A DNA stretch of 62,877 nucleotides from JADLGL01 sp963823045 (GCA_963823045.1 CAWGKA010000010.1:1-62877), one strand, 5' to 3'. Counted from the first letter of the stretch, positions 35,064-44,519 are shown. Notes: generated by a model not told the origin, from the sequence alone. Numbers and translations are program-made.

Positions 35064-36965
35064 TTGGGTGAACAGATCGGGACGGCTGTCCCAGGACAAT
35101 TGTACTTTGCCGGCAAGGGCGAGTTCGATCGCATCAAGTCGCTCAACGCGACGCTCGAGGAACGCATCGCGCTGTTCGCCGATGTCTGCCGGCTGAACAC
35201 GCTCTACATGATCGCGCGGGCCGGCTCCGGGCATATCGGCTCCAGCTTCTCCAGCCTCGACATCGTCTCGCTCCTGCACCTCAAACGCATGGCGGGCGAG
35301 GACGTCTACTTCTCCTCCAAGGGCCATGACGCGCCCGGGCTTTACGCCTTCCTGATCGCCACTGGCCGTATGCCGTTCGAGAAGATCCACGCCCTCCGCC
35401 GCTTCGGCGGGCTGCCGGGCCATCCGGACGTCGGCGTCGAGGGCATGGTCGTCAATTCCGGCTCGCTCGGCATGGGCATCTCCAAGGCCAAGGGCATGGT
35501 CCGCGCCGATCGCCTCTCGGGGCGCAAGCGCACGATCTATGTGCTGACCGGCGACGGCGAGCTGCAGGAAGGCCAGATTTGGGAATCGCTGGTTTCGGCG
35601 GCCAACGACAGGCTTGGCGAGATCGTCGCCATCGTCGATCACAACAAGCTGCAGTCGGACCATCTCGTCGCCAAGACTTCGGACCTTGGCGATCTCGAAG
35701 CGAAGTTTGCCGCATTTGGCTGGGCGGTCGGCCGCGCCGACGGCCATGACATCGCCGCGCTTGATACCGAGTTCGAGCGGCTCTCCCAATCGCCGCTGCC
35801 AAAGGTCCTCATCGCCGACACGATCAAGGGGCGTGGCATCAGCTTCATGGAACACACGGCGATGGAATTGGACGCGGCCCTCTACCGCTTCCATTCCGGC
35901 GCGCCCGATGCCGATTCCTATCGAAGCGGTGCGCAGGAACTGCTCGACCGCATCAACAAGCGGCTTGCCGACCTTGGCGCCGCGTCGTTGGAAGTCGAGA
36001 CCTTCGAACAGCCAGCCGCGGCCGGCACGGGCGAGGTGCAACGGTTGATCCCCGCCTACAGCCAGGCGCTGTTGAAGGCGGCCGACGCCAATGACAAGAT
36101 CGTGGCGCTCGATGCCGACCTCGTGCTCGACACCGGTCTGATCCCCTTCCGCGAGCGCTTCCCCGAGCGCTTCGTCGAATGCGGCATCGCCGAGATGGAC
36201 ATGGTGAGCCAAGCTGGCGGGCTCGCGCTATCCGGCTATCTGCCGGTGGCGCACTCCTTCGCCTGCTTCCTGACGCCGCGCGCCAATGAGCAGATCTACA
36301 ACAACGCCACGGAGCGGACGAAGGTCGTCTATGTCGGCTCGCTCGCCGGCCTGTTGCCGGGCGGCCCCGGCCATTCGCATCAGGCCGTTCGCGACATCGC
36401 GGCGCTTGGCGGCGTGCCTGGTCTCACCATGGTCGAGCCAAGCTGCGTTGCTGCCGTCGCGCCGTTGGTGGACTTCTGTCTGTCGGATCAAGTGCGTAGC
36501 GCCTACATCCGCCTTGTTTCGATTCCTTGTTCAATTCCATATGCTTACGATGAGGGCTGGTCACCGCGGCTGGGCGAGGGCGTATTGCTGCGGCCCGGCG
36601 GTGATCTCGTCGTCATCGGCTACGGCCCGGTGCTCCTGACGGAAGCCTGGCATGCGGCCGAGACACTGGCGGGCGAAGGCATCAGCGTTCAGATCGTCGA
36701 TATGCCGTGGCTCAATCAGGTCGATGCCGACTGGCTTGCTTCCGTCGTCGGCGATCGGTCGGTGGTAACGCTCGACAACCATTATTCCGGCAATGGTCAG
36801 GGCGAGATGATCGGGGCAACGCTGGCACAGAAGGGACATGGCGCAGGCGTCACGACGATAGGCGTCGACGAAATCCCGGTGTCCGGTACCAATGCCGAGG
36901 TGCTGCGCCACCACAAGCTCGATCGCGCCAGTCTGGCGGAGCGGTTCCGCGCCGCTGCGGGCTGA
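35064..36965 (+). CDS. Full-length transketolase in the nonulosonate-like operon
   Basis: A 633-residue TPP enzyme with both halves in one chain. GSGHIGSSFSSLDIVSLLHL gives the early histidine, YVLTGDGELQEGQIWESL the GDG...N TPP/Mg motif (with DHNKLQSD), VECGIAEMDMVSQAGGLAL the catalytic glutamate in the pyrimidine domain, and PGGPGHSHQAVRDIAAL a histidine-rich substrate loop. Transketolases move a ketol C2 unit. Its place directly after the CMP-sugar synthetase gene (18 bp) suggests a sugar-skeleton role rather than the pentose phosphate pathway. The start is TTG 35064. The housekeeping tkt is not in this window. Confidence 0.9.
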   Translation: MGEQIGTAVPGQLYFAGKGEFDRIKSLNATLEERIALFADVCRLNTLYMIARAGSGHIGSSFSSLDIVSLLHLKRMAGEDVYFSSKGHDAPGLYAFLIATGRMPFEKIHALRRFGGLPGHPDVGVEGMVVNSGSLGMGISKAKGMVRADRLSGRKRTIYVLTGDGELQEGQIWESLVSAANDRLGEIVAIVDHNKLQSDHLVAKTSDLGDLEAKFAAFGWAVGRADGHDIAALDTEFERLSQSPLPKVLIADTIKGRGISFMEHTAMELDAALYRFHSGAPDADSYRSGAQELLDRINKRLADLGAASLEVETFEQPAAAGTGEVQRLIPAYSQALLKAADANDKIVALDADLVLDTGLIPFRERFPERFVECGIAEMDMVSQAGGLALSGYLPVAHSFACFLTPRANEQIYNNATERTKVVYVGSLAGLLPGGPGHSHQAVRDIAALGGVPGLTMVEPSCVAAVAPLVDFCLSDQVRSAYIRLVSIPCSIPYAYDEGWSPRLGEGVLLRPGGDLVVIGYGPVLLTEAWHAAETLAGEGISVQIVDMPWLNQVDADWLASVVGDRSVVTLDNHYSGNGQGEMIGATLAQKGHGAGVTTIGVDEIPVSGTNAEVLRHHKLDRASLAERFRAAAG

Positions 36966-36972
36966 GCGACGC

Positions 36973-38679
36973 ATGGGTGCGGCCAGCCTGCGTAGCCGGT
37001 TGCGGTCTTCACCGCTGCTGCGTCCGCTGCGGCTGGCGAGGGTGCGCCGTCAGGCACGGACCGACGGCCATTTCGACTGGTCTGCGGTGATCGCTGCAAG
37101 CGGCGATCGCTGGCGTCAGGCGCGCGCCGACGCCAATGGACCACGCGTCCTCATCGCCACCGATGTCGGCCTGCATTTCGGTGCTTCGCGGCTCGACAGC
37201 CTGCTCGCGGTCGGGCTGACGCTGCGCGGTGCGCGGGTCGATGCCCTGCTGTGCGATGCGGCGCTACCGGCGTGCATGATCGGCGATGTCAGCTGGTATT
37301 CCGACCTCGACCGCTTCACACGGGAAGGACCGCAGGCCGACTTCTGTGCGTCTTGCTACGCGCCGGCGGCGGCCGGTTGGCAGACGCTGGGCATTGACCC
37401 GATCCGGCTGTCGAGCCTGATCGATGCGGATGACCGCAGGCAAGCGGCCGAATGGGCGGATCGCCTCGACAGCGACATTGAGGCGCTGCGGGCCGATCCG
37501 ATCGGCGATCAAGCGCTGGCCGGCGCGCTGCGCTTCTTTGCGCGTTCGACACTGGAGGATACGCCCGAAGCGCGGGCCGTGCTGCGGTCCTTTCTGATCG
37601 CTGCCCGCCTATCCTATTCCGCGGCGGAGAAGCTCGTGGCGCGTGAGCACTATGACGTCGTCGTGCTTCATCACGGCATCTACGTGCCGCAGGGGCCGGC
37701 GCTCGCCGCCGCGCGCGACAAGGGCGCACGCATCGTCAGCTGGAACGTCGGCTATCGGCGTCGGAGCTTCGTTTTCAGCCACGGCGACAGCTACCATTTC
37801 ACCATGATCAGCGAGCCGACGGCGCGGTGGGAGAACCTCGACCTGACCGACGATTGGCGGGCGGAACTCGACCGCTATCTCCACAGCCGCCGCCATGGCG
37901 AGCAGGACTGGATCGTGTTCGGCCGCAATGCGCGCTTCGACGCGCCGACCTATCTCCGCGAGCGCGGCGTCGCCCTCGACCGGCCCGTCTTCCTGGCGCT
38001 CACCAATGTCGCCTGGGACGCGCAACTTCACTACCCGACCAACAGCTTCGCCTCGATGGGCGAATGGCTGGTCGAGACGGTGAAATGGTTCGCCGCGCGG
38101 CCGGAACTGGAACTTGTCATTCGCGTTCATCCCGGCGAACTCACCGGGGCCATGCCGGCGCGGGAGAAGGCGGCGGACATCCTTGCCGCCGCCTTTCCTG
38201 CCTTGCCGGCCAATGTGTTTGTCGTCGGGCCTGACGATCCGATCAGCACCTATTCCCTGATCGAACTAGCCCGCGCGACGATCATCTACGCCACCAAGGC
38301 CGGCATCGAAGTGGCCGCTTCGGGACGGCCGGTCCTGGTCGCGGGCGATGCCTGGACCCGCGGGAAGGGAATTTCCGTCGATGTCGACAACGCCGATGAC
38401 TATCACCGCCGTTTGGCGGCAATGGTGGCGGTTCGCCCACCCGACGCGGCCGCGTCGGAGCGGGCGCAGCGCTATGCCTTCCACTATTTCTTCCGCCGCA
38501 TGATCCCGGTCGCGGCGACGGTGCCGGCGAGCGGTTGGCCGCCATTCACGCTGTCCATCGGTTCTCTTTCCGAGCTCGAGCCCGGCGCGGATCTTGGTCT
38601 CGACGTGATCTGCGACGGCATTTTGACCGGATCGCCCTTCGAATATCCGGCGGAAACCCAGCCGTCCCCAGCCCGATGA
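36973..38679 (+). CDS. Capsule polysaccharide synthesis-type (KpsS-like) GT-B protein
   Basis: A 568-residue cytosolic protein. GPRVLIATDVGLHFGASRLD opens one Rossmann-like domain. ELVIRVHPGELTGAMPAREK, FVVGPDDPISTYSLIELA and YATKAGIEVAASGRPVLVAG make a second domain of the type found in capsule-export Kdo transferases and CDP-glycerol glycerophosphotransferase-like enzymes. It may transfer an activated sugar acid made by the upstream operon. ATG 36973 follows the transketolase stop by 7 bp, so it belongs to the same operon. Precise activity not known. Confidence 0.7.
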   Translation: MGAASLRSRLRSSPLLRPLRLARVRRQARTDGHFDWSAVIAASGDRWRQARADANGPRVLIATDVGLHFGASRLDSLLAVGLTLRGARVDALLCDAALPACMIGDVSWYSDLDRFTREGPQADFCASCYAPAAAGWQTLGIDPIRLSSLIDADDRRQAAEWADRLDSDIEALRADPIGDQALAGALRFFARSTLEDTPEARAVLRSFLIAARLSYSAAEKLVAREHYDVVVLHHGIYVPQGPALAAARDKGARIVSWNVGYRRRSFVFSHGDSYHFTMISEPTARWENLDLTDDWRAELDRYLHSRRHGEQDWIVFGRNARFDAPTYLRERGVALDRPVFLALTNVAWDAQLHYPTNSFASMGEWLVETVKWFAARPELELVIRVHPGELTGAMPAREKAADILAAAFPALPANVFVVGPDDPISTYSLIELARATIIYATKAGIEVAASGRPVLVAGDAWTRGKGISVDVDNADDYHRRLAAMVAVRPPDAAASERAQRYAFHYFFRRMIPVAATVPASGWPPFTLSIGSLSELEPGADLGLDVICDGILTGSPFEYPAETQPSPAR

Positions 38680-38788
38680 ATTCCGGTTCAGCTACGTCGC
38701 CTAGGGGTTGGGCGGGCGCTTGATCGCATCCGCGGGCCACGTTACCCAAAAAGTGAGGTGGCGGCCGCCCCCAAGGGAGTGTCGGGTC

Positions 38789-39358
38789 ATGGATGTCTGG
38801 CGGCTTGAGATCGACGGCTTGGTCCTGATCACGCCAAAGCGTTTCCGGGACGATCGGGGCTTCTTCAGCGAGACCTACAATAGGGCGATGCTGGCAAAGG
38901 AAGCCGGCATCGACCGGGAATTCGTTCAGGACAATTACTCTCAATCCGTATCTGCCGGAACGATACGCGGCATGCATTTCCAGGTGCCGCCGATGGCGCA
39001 GGGCAAGCTGGTGCGGGTGACGAAGGGCTCGGTGATCGATGTCGTCGTCGATATCCGCCACGGCTCGCCGACCTATGGCCGCTGGGTTTCGGCCATCCTT
39101 TCCGCCGAGAACTGGGCGCAGCTCTGGGTACCTGAAGGCTTCGCCCATGGCTTCTGCACGCTGGAGCCCGACACCGAGGTGGCCTACAAGGTCACGCAAT
39201 ACTACTCTGCCGAGCATGATCGCGGCCTTGCCTGGGATGATCCTGCGCTCAGCATCTCCTGGCCGGTGGCCCCGAAAGACGCGGTATTGTCCGACAAGGA
39301 TCGAAAGCACCCGAGGCTGGCCGGCCTCGAAGAGTGCTTCACCTATGAGGGAAGCTGA
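38789..39358 (+). CDS. rfbC: dTDP-4-dehydrorhamnose 3,5-epimerase
   Basis: A 189-residue cupin-fold enzyme. VLITPKRFRDDRGFFSETYN, FVQDNYSQSVSAGTIRGMHF with the catalytic histidine, and WVPEGFAHGFCTLE with ALEPDTEVAYKVTQYYSAEHD-type sequence are the RmlC hallmarks. It epimerises C3 and C5 of dTDP-4-keto-6-deoxyglucose. AAGGGAGTG upstream of ATG 38789 is a usable ribosome binding site. It starts the tight operon rmlC-rmlB-rmlD-rmlA. The 38680-38788 gap has no other features that I see. Confidence 0.96.
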   Translation: MDVWRLEIDGLVLITPKRFRDDRGFFSETYNRAMLAKEAGIDREFVQDNYSQSVSAGTIRGMHFQVPPMAQGKLVRVTKGSVIDVVVDIRHGSPTYGRWVSAILSAENWAQLWVPEGFAHGFCTLEPDTEVAYKVTQYYSAEHDRGLAWDDPALSISWPVAPKDAVLSDKDRKHPRLAGLEECFTYEGS

Positions 39359-39364
39359 AAACAG

Positions 39365-40441
39365 ATGGCTGCACGGCGGATCATCGTAACGGGAGGGGCC
39401 GGTTTCATCGGCTCGGCGCTTTGCCGCTATCTCGTACGGTCCGGCGTCGAGGTGCTGAACGTCGACAAGCTTACCTATGCCGCTAATCTGAAGTCGCTCG
39501 ACCCGATCGCAAATCAGGGCAATTACCGGTTCCATAAGGCCGATGTGGCTGACGCGGGGGCCATGGCCGCGCTGTTCGCCGAGTTCCGGCCGGACGCGGT
39601 GATGCACCTTGCCGCCGAGAGCCATGTCGACCGGTCGATCACGGGGTCGGCGGCTTTCATCGAGACCAACGTCATGGGCACTTATCGCCTGCTTGAGGCG
39701 GCGCGCGCCTATTGGAACTCGCTGCCACTAGACGAGGCCGATTCGTTTCGCTTCCTTCAGGTTTCCACCGACGAGGTCTATGGCTCTCTCGGCGAGGAGG
39801 GCGCCTTCTCGGAGGGGACGCCCTATGATCCGAGCTCGCCCTATTCGGCAAGCAAGGCGGCGGCCGATCATCTCGCGCTCGCCTGGCAGCGGACCTATGG
39901 CCTGCCGACTATCGTCTCGAACTGCTCAAACAACTACGGGCCCTATCATTTCCCGGAGAAGCTGATTCCGCTCGCGATCATCAACGCCGTCGAAGGTCGC
40001 CCGATCTCGGTTTATGGCGACGGCTCCAATGTGCGCGATTGGCTGCATGTCGATGACCATGTGCGCGCACTGGCGATGGTCGTCGCCAAGGGTCGGCCGG
40101 GCGCCAAATACAACATCGGCTCCCGCTCCGAATTGACCAATCTGGCGCTGGTGAAGATGCTGTGCGCCATTCTCGACGATCTTCATCCGGACGGGGCGCC
40201 GCATGAGCGGCTGATCAGTTTCGTCGCCGATCGCCCGGGCCATGACCGCCGCTATGCAATCGATCCGTCCCTGGTCGAGGAGGAGATCGGTTGGCGGCCG
40301 AGCGAGACTTTGGATTCGGGCCTGCGCAAGACCGTCGCCTGGTACCTCGACAATCGCAATTGGTGGGAGCCGCTGCGTGGCGTCTATCGCGGCGAGAGGC
40401 TCGGCCTTATCGAGCCGGTCGAGGCCGCGGGCGGCAGATGA
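39365..40441 (+). CDS. rfbB: dTDP-glucose 4,6-dehydratase
   Basis: A 358-residue extended SDR. IIVTGGAGFIGSALCRYLV is the NAD loop, HLAAESHVDRSITGSAAFIE is diagnostic, VSTDEVYGSLGEEGAFSEGT holds the T-D-E active-site acids and PYSASKAAADHLA the YxxxK. It removes water from dTDP-glucose to give the 4-keto-6-deoxy sugar, the second step to dTDP-L-rhamnose. It starts 6 bp after rfbC, and its stop overlaps rfbD by ATGA. Confidence 0.97.
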   Translation: MAARRIIVTGGAGFIGSALCRYLVRSGVEVLNVDKLTYAANLKSLDPIANQGNYRFHKADVADAGAMAALFAEFRPDAVMHLAAESHVDRSITGSAAFIETNVMGTYRLLEAARAYWNSLPLDEADSFRFLQVSTDEVYGSLGEEGAFSEGTPYDPSSPYSASKAAADHLALAWQRTYGLPTIVSNCSNNYGPYHFPEKLIPLAIINAVEGRPISVYGDGSNVRDWLHVDDHVRALAMVVAKGRPGAKYNIGSRSELTNLALVKMLCAILDDLHPDGAPHERLISFVADRPGHDRRYAIDPSLVEEEIGWRPSETLDSGLRKTVAWYLDNRNWWEPLRGVYRGERLGLIEPVEAAGGR

Positions 40442-41349
40442 AGGTTCTGGTCATCGGCCGCAGCGGACAATTGGCGCTTTCCCTGGCGGAGGCTTCGCCC
40501 CCGGCAGGCGCCAGCGTCAGCTTTGCCGGCCGCCCTGACTACGATATCCGCGATGCCGCAAGCGTTGCCGCAGCGATCGACCTGGCGGCACCGGACATCG
40601 TCGTCATCGCCGCCGCCTACACGGCGGTCGACCGCGCCGAGACGGAGGAAGCCGAAGCCTTTGCCGTCAATGCCGACGGCCCGGCGAATGTCGGCAGGGC
40701 CTGCGTTGCGCGCGGCGTGCCGGTGATCCACATCTCGACCGACTATGTCTATGACGGCGACAAGGCCTCACCCTATGTCGAAACCGACCCGACGCATCCG
40801 CTGGGCGCCTATGGCCGCTCGAAGCTCGCGGGCGAGGCGCGCCTCACCGAGGCGCAGCCGGCCAGCGTCATCCTCCGCACCGCCTGGGTGCACTCGCCTT
40901 TCGGCGGCAATTTCGTAAAGACGATGATGCGCCTCGCCGAGACGCGGGACGTCATCCGCGTCGTCAACGATCAGGTCGGCAATCCCACCTATGCGCCGCA
41001 TCTGGCCGATGCCGTGCTGGCCGTCGCGAGAGCTATTCTCGAAGCGGGCGAGGGCCTTAGCGGCGTCTATCATGCCGTCGGCAGCGGCGAGACGAGCTGG
41101 TTCGGACTTGCCGGCGCCGTGTTCGCCGAGGCGAGAAGCGAAGGTCTGCCTGTGCCGAAGCTGGAGCCGATCATGACGGCGGACTATCCGACGGCGGCAC
41201 GGCGGCCGGCCAATTCACGGCTCGATACGACGAAGCTTCGCGAAACCTTCGGCGTGACGCTGCCGCCGTGGCAGGAGGGCGTTGCCGCTGGCGTGGCGCG
41301 GCTTGCGGCTTTTCGGGCGAAGCAGATCTCTCAAGCGGCGCGGGGTTGA
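40438..41349 (+). CDS. rfbD: dTDP-4-dehydrorhamnose reductase
   Basis: A 303-residue SDR-like enzyme. MKVLVIGRSGQLALSLAE replaces the usual GxxGQLG loop, and PDIVVIAAAYTAVDRAETEE, HISTDYVYDGDKASPYVETD and GAYGRSKLAGEARL are typical of RmlD. It completes dTDP-L-rhamnose with NAD(P)H. The start ATG at 40438 lies inside the rfbB stop region (4-base overlap). A longer in-frame extension upstream is rejected on these grounds. Confidence 0.96.
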   Translation: MKVLVIGRSGQLALSLAEASPPAGASVSFAGRPDYDIRDAASVAAAIDLAAPDIVVIAAAYTAVDRAETEEAEAFAVNADGPANVGRACVARGVPVIHISTDYVYDGDKASPYVETDPTHPLGAYGRSKLAGEARLTEAQPASVILRTAWVHSPFGGNFVKTMMRLAETRDVIRVVNDQVGNPTYAPHLADAVLAVARAILEAGEGLSGVYHAVGSGETSWFGLAGAVFAEARSEGLPVPKLEPIMTADYPTAARRPANSRLDTTKLRETFGVTLPPWQEGVAAGVARLAAFRAKQISQAARG

Positions 41350-41350
41350 G

Positions 41351-42223
41351 ATGCGGGGCATGATCCTGGCCGGCGGCAAAGGGACCCGCCTTTATCCAAT
41401 TACGCTGACGACGTCGAAGCAGCTGCTGCCCGTCTACGACAAGCCGATGATCTACTACCCGCTCAGCACGTTGTTGCTGGCGGGCATTCGCGACATTCTC
41501 CTGATCTCGACGCCTGACGATATCGGCATCTACCGGCGGCTTCTGGGTGACGGCTCGCGCTGGGGCATCAAGCTCAGCTACGCCGTCCAGGACGAACCGA
41601 ACGGCCTTGCCGAGGCCTATATCATCGGCGCCGATTTCGTCGCCGGCGAGCGGTCGGCGCTCATTCTCGGCGACAATATCTATTACGGCCATGGCCTGTC
41701 GGCCGCCTTGCAATCCGCGGCCTCGCGGCTCATCGGGGCCACCGTCTTCGCCTATACCGTGACGGACCCGCAAAGGTTCGGCGTGGTGGCTTTCGACGAG
41801 ACTGGCAAGGCGATCTCCCTCGAGGAGAAGCCGGCGAAGCCCAAGTCGAACTGGGCCGTGACGGGCCTCTATTTCTATGACGGGCGGGCGCCGGAGATCG
41901 CGGCCAAGCTCACGCCCTCCGCGAGGGGTGAACTCGAGATCACGGATCTTAACCGCGCCTATCTCGAGCTTGGCGAGTTGCATGTTGAAAAACTCGGGCG
42001 TGGCCTCGCCTGGCTTGATACCGGTACCCCAGAATCTCTTCTCGAAGCCTCGGAGTTTGTCCGCGCCCTTGAGAAGCGGCAGCGCTATCGTATCGGCTGC
42101 CCGGAGGAAGTCGCCTTTCGCATGGGGTTCATCGACCGTGGGCAACTCAAGGCGCTGGGCGAGGAACTCGGCAATTCCGACTATGGTGGGTATTTGAGGA
42201 GCCTCGCCGAGGGCGAGCTCTAG
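41351..42223 (+). CDS. rfbA: Glucose-1-phosphate thymidylyltransferase
   Basis: A 290-residue nucleotidyltransferase. MRGMILAGGKGTRLYPIT is the dTTP/Glc-1-P binding loop, TTSKQLLPVYDKPMIYYPLS and LGDNIYYGHGLS follow, and ISLEEKPAKPKSNWAVTGLY is diagnostic. RmlA makes dTDP-glucose and is usually inhibited by dTDP-rhamnose. It is the last gene of rmlCBDA, 1 bp after rfbD. Confidence 0.97.
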   Translation: MRGMILAGGKGTRLYPITLTTSKQLLPVYDKPMIYYPLSTLLLAGIRDILLISTPDDIGIYRRLLGDGSRWGIKLSYAVQDEPNGLAEAYIIGADFVAGERSALILGDNIYYGHGLSAALQSAASRLIGATVFAYTVTDPQRFGVVAFDETGKAISLEEKPAKPKSNWAVTGLYFYDGRAPEIAAKLTPSARGELEITDLNRAYLELGELHVEKLGRGLAWLDTGTPESLLEASEFVRALEKRQRYRIGCPEEVAFRMGFIDRGQLKALGEELGNSDYGGYLRSLAEGEL

Positions 42224-42258
42224 CCCGTTGTGGTGTTGGTTTGGCTGGGGGCCCGGCA

Positions 42259-43407
42259 ATGATCTTCTCGCGGCGACCGCTGCCGAAATCGTCGGACCGG
42301 CGAGCCTGGCTGCGCAGCTACAATTACTATCAGGCGCAGTTGATGGAAGGCCCGCTCGGCGCCGAGGCACTGGCCCTTTGCCAGCCGTTGATCGACCGTG
42401 CCGGAGGATGGACCTATCTGCCGCCCGAGGCGAACCCGGCTCCGCCGGCGCCGGAATCCGCAGAGGAAGACGTCGCGGAGAAGATAGGGCCGCCTCTGGA
42501 CAGCAACCCGCGCGAGACGGAACAAAGCAGGCTGGGTACCCCCGCCGGCATCTATCTGCGCAATGCGGTGGCTTGGGAGGGCGCAGGTTTTCCCGACCCG
42601 GCCAAGCTGTCGGAAGAGCCGAGATATGTGCTGCGCTATTACGCGGCCGAAGCAATGGACGGCGAGGATGCCGACCTTCTCATTCCGGAAGTCGAGGACA
42701 ACCAGCGGTGGACGACCAAGATCGGTGCGCACCGCTACGGTATCGTCGCGCTCAAAGGGTATGACGTCCTGCGCGGCCTCCGCCAGGCGAGCATCCTCTC
42801 CTTTCTTGAGGCCTTGGAGGCGCCGATCATCTGGCAGATCGGGGCCGACGCCGTGATTGCCCGGGCCCTCAAGACGAAGCTGCCCAATGCCACAATCATG
42901 ATGTCGTGCGAGCCCTGGGAGATGGTCACAACCCTCGCGTCGCTGCGCCACACAATCCCGGACGCCCGCATTCTCGTGACCGACGATATCGCGCGCGTTG
43001 CCGAGGCCTGGGCGAGCGAGGATTTCATCTTGGTGCCGACATCCAAGGTCGCCGGCCTTTCGCCGCCGCGCATCGACCTGGCAATCGACGTCATGGGGTT
43101 GCAGCAGCTCGGCGCCGAAATGGTTGCTACGCTGATCGGCCGTGCATTTGAATGGGGCAGCCCGTACTTCTTTTCCTACGCTCTGCGCGGGGAACCAGAG
43201 GAATGGCCATTCATTGATCCGGCGCCCCAGAGCGAACACTACTTCTGGATGCATGACATGCCAGTACGACCAACGATAGATTGGATGATGGCGGGGCTGA
43301 TGAATGTCGGGCTGGTCGGGCGCGGTCTTGCCCGTCGGCCCGAATTGATCAAGCTGTGGCCCGTCGAACTTCGGTTTGCCATGGGTTGGCGGAGGCTCAC
43401 AATTTGA
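42259..43407 (+). CDS. Diverged, possibly degenerate sugar O-methyltransferase-like protein
   Basis: A 382-residue protein, not recognised by clear motifs. Its C-terminal half follows, block for block, the methyltransferase encoded at 54129. LPNATIMMSCEPWEMVTTLA corresponds to FPKITYVIVDLPQTLLFSAT, IPDARILV to FPEARIAL, EDFILVPTSKVAGL to YDFVFIPHYLFPQA, and PRIDLAIDVMGLQQLG to FRVDLAVNTVSFQEMT. The glycine-rich SAM loop (LEIGAGWGG there) is IIWQIGADAVIARAL here, with its glycines mostly gone. It may be an inactive homologue or use a changed donor. It overlaps the GT2 gene by 4 bases. Function unknown. Confidence 0.6.
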   Translation: MIFSRRPLPKSSDRRAWLRSYNYYQAQLMEGPLGAEALALCQPLIDRAGGWTYLPPEANPAPPAPESAEEDVAEKIGPPLDSNPRETEQSRLGTPAGIYLRNAVAWEGAGFPDPAKLSEEPRYVLRYYAAEAMDGEDADLLIPEVEDNQRWTTKIGAHRYGIVALKGYDVLRGLRQASILSFLEALEAPIIWQIGADAVIARALKTKLPNATIMMSCEPWEMVTTLASLRHTIPDARILVTDDIARVAEAWASEDFILVPTSKVAGLSPPRIDLAIDVMGLQQLGAEMVATLIGRAFEWGSPYFFSYALRGEPEEWPFIDPAPQSEHYFWMHDMPVRPTIDWMMAGLMNVGLVGRGLARRPELIKLWPVELRFAMGWRRLTI

Positions 43408-44433
43408 CCGCGCCTGCACCACGGGCCGTCTTCGGCCTTCCGGCCTATAATCACGCCAGCCGGCTGCCCGAGGCGCTGGAGTTCGCTCTTGGCGCAGACC
43501 GATCCGCGCCTGCGCATCATCATTTCCGATGACGGCTCGACCGACGAAACGCCTGACATTGTTGCCGCCTATGCAAAGAATGACGATCGCATCGTCTATG
43601 TGCCGACGCCGCAGCGGCTCGGCTATATCGGCAATGCCCGCCATTGCTTCAAACTGGCGCGGAAGATGTTTCCGGAGGCGGAGTTCTTCGCCTGGGCCAG
43701 CGATCACGACATCTGGCATCCGCTCTTCCTGGAGCGCCTGATGCACGCCTTCGACGCAAATCCGGGCGCGGTCGCCGCCTGTCCGCGCTCCTTCCGCATG
43801 GAGGCGGACGGGACAATCACCAAGAGCCTGATTGTCGATTTGAACACGATGGACATCGAGTCCGTACGAAAGCGTTTCGTGCGCACATTCCGGGGCATTT
43901 CGGCCGGCAACATGATCTACGGTCTGTTCAAGGCCGCCGCCCTGGAAAAGGCCGGCATCATGCGGTGGCAATTGCTCCCGGACCGGCTCCTTCTGTGCGA
44001 ACTGGCGCTCTATGGCGGCATGGTCGATGTCAAGGAACATCTGTGGTTCCGCCGCTATCGCGGCATCGCCTCTATCGAGCGGCAGCGCGCGTCGTCCTTC
44101 TTCGACAATCCCCCGCGCTATGTCCGCTGGCCGTGGTGGCTGGCGCATGGGGTAACGCTCTGGCGCGACTATGGCGGTGGCCGGATCAGTGACAGTCCGC
44201 TGACCAGGGCGCAGGGGAAGCGGCTCGGCCTTCGCTACGCCTGGATGGGATTGTCCACGGACACCCATCGCTGGTGGCTGCGGCGGGAACGGCGGTTGAT
44301 CCGCCCATTTCGGCGTGGGATCGTTCGCGCCATACGCTGGTCAACCAGCGTGATCGCTTCGCTTCCGGGCCGGCCGCATCGCCTGCTGAGGCCCATCTAT
44401 TGGCGGTTTGGCCCTCGACATTTGAGGGATTAG
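43404..44433 (+). CDS. Glycosyltransferase family 2 protein, apparent frameshift
   Basis: PRAVFGLPAYNHASRLPEAL, the start of a GT2 domain, is in one frame. LAQTDPRLRIIISDDGSTDE and FFAWASDHDIWHPLFLERLM, holding the DxD-like metal site, are in another. Deleting one T from GAGTTCG at 43479-43485 joins them as LESLLAQTDP. The repaired protein is about 342 residues with a basic C-terminal tail. The TTG start at 43404 shares bases with the stop of the preceding gene. The donor is unknown; a rhamnosyl or mannosyl transfer is possible from the flanking sugar pathways. Confidence 0.85.
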
Positions 44434-44519
44434 AAGGAAGTCTCCGCCCAGGTCGCGGACGGCGCTGAAGGACGACTATCTGTGGGATTTCTCATGTTCG
44501 AGCTAGGTGAGACAGCCTG

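Noticed and set aside
42259..43407. Calling this gene a glycosyltransferase because of its neighbours
   Set aside because: No GT-A or GT-B motif is present. Block similarity to the 54129 methyltransferase is the only support found.
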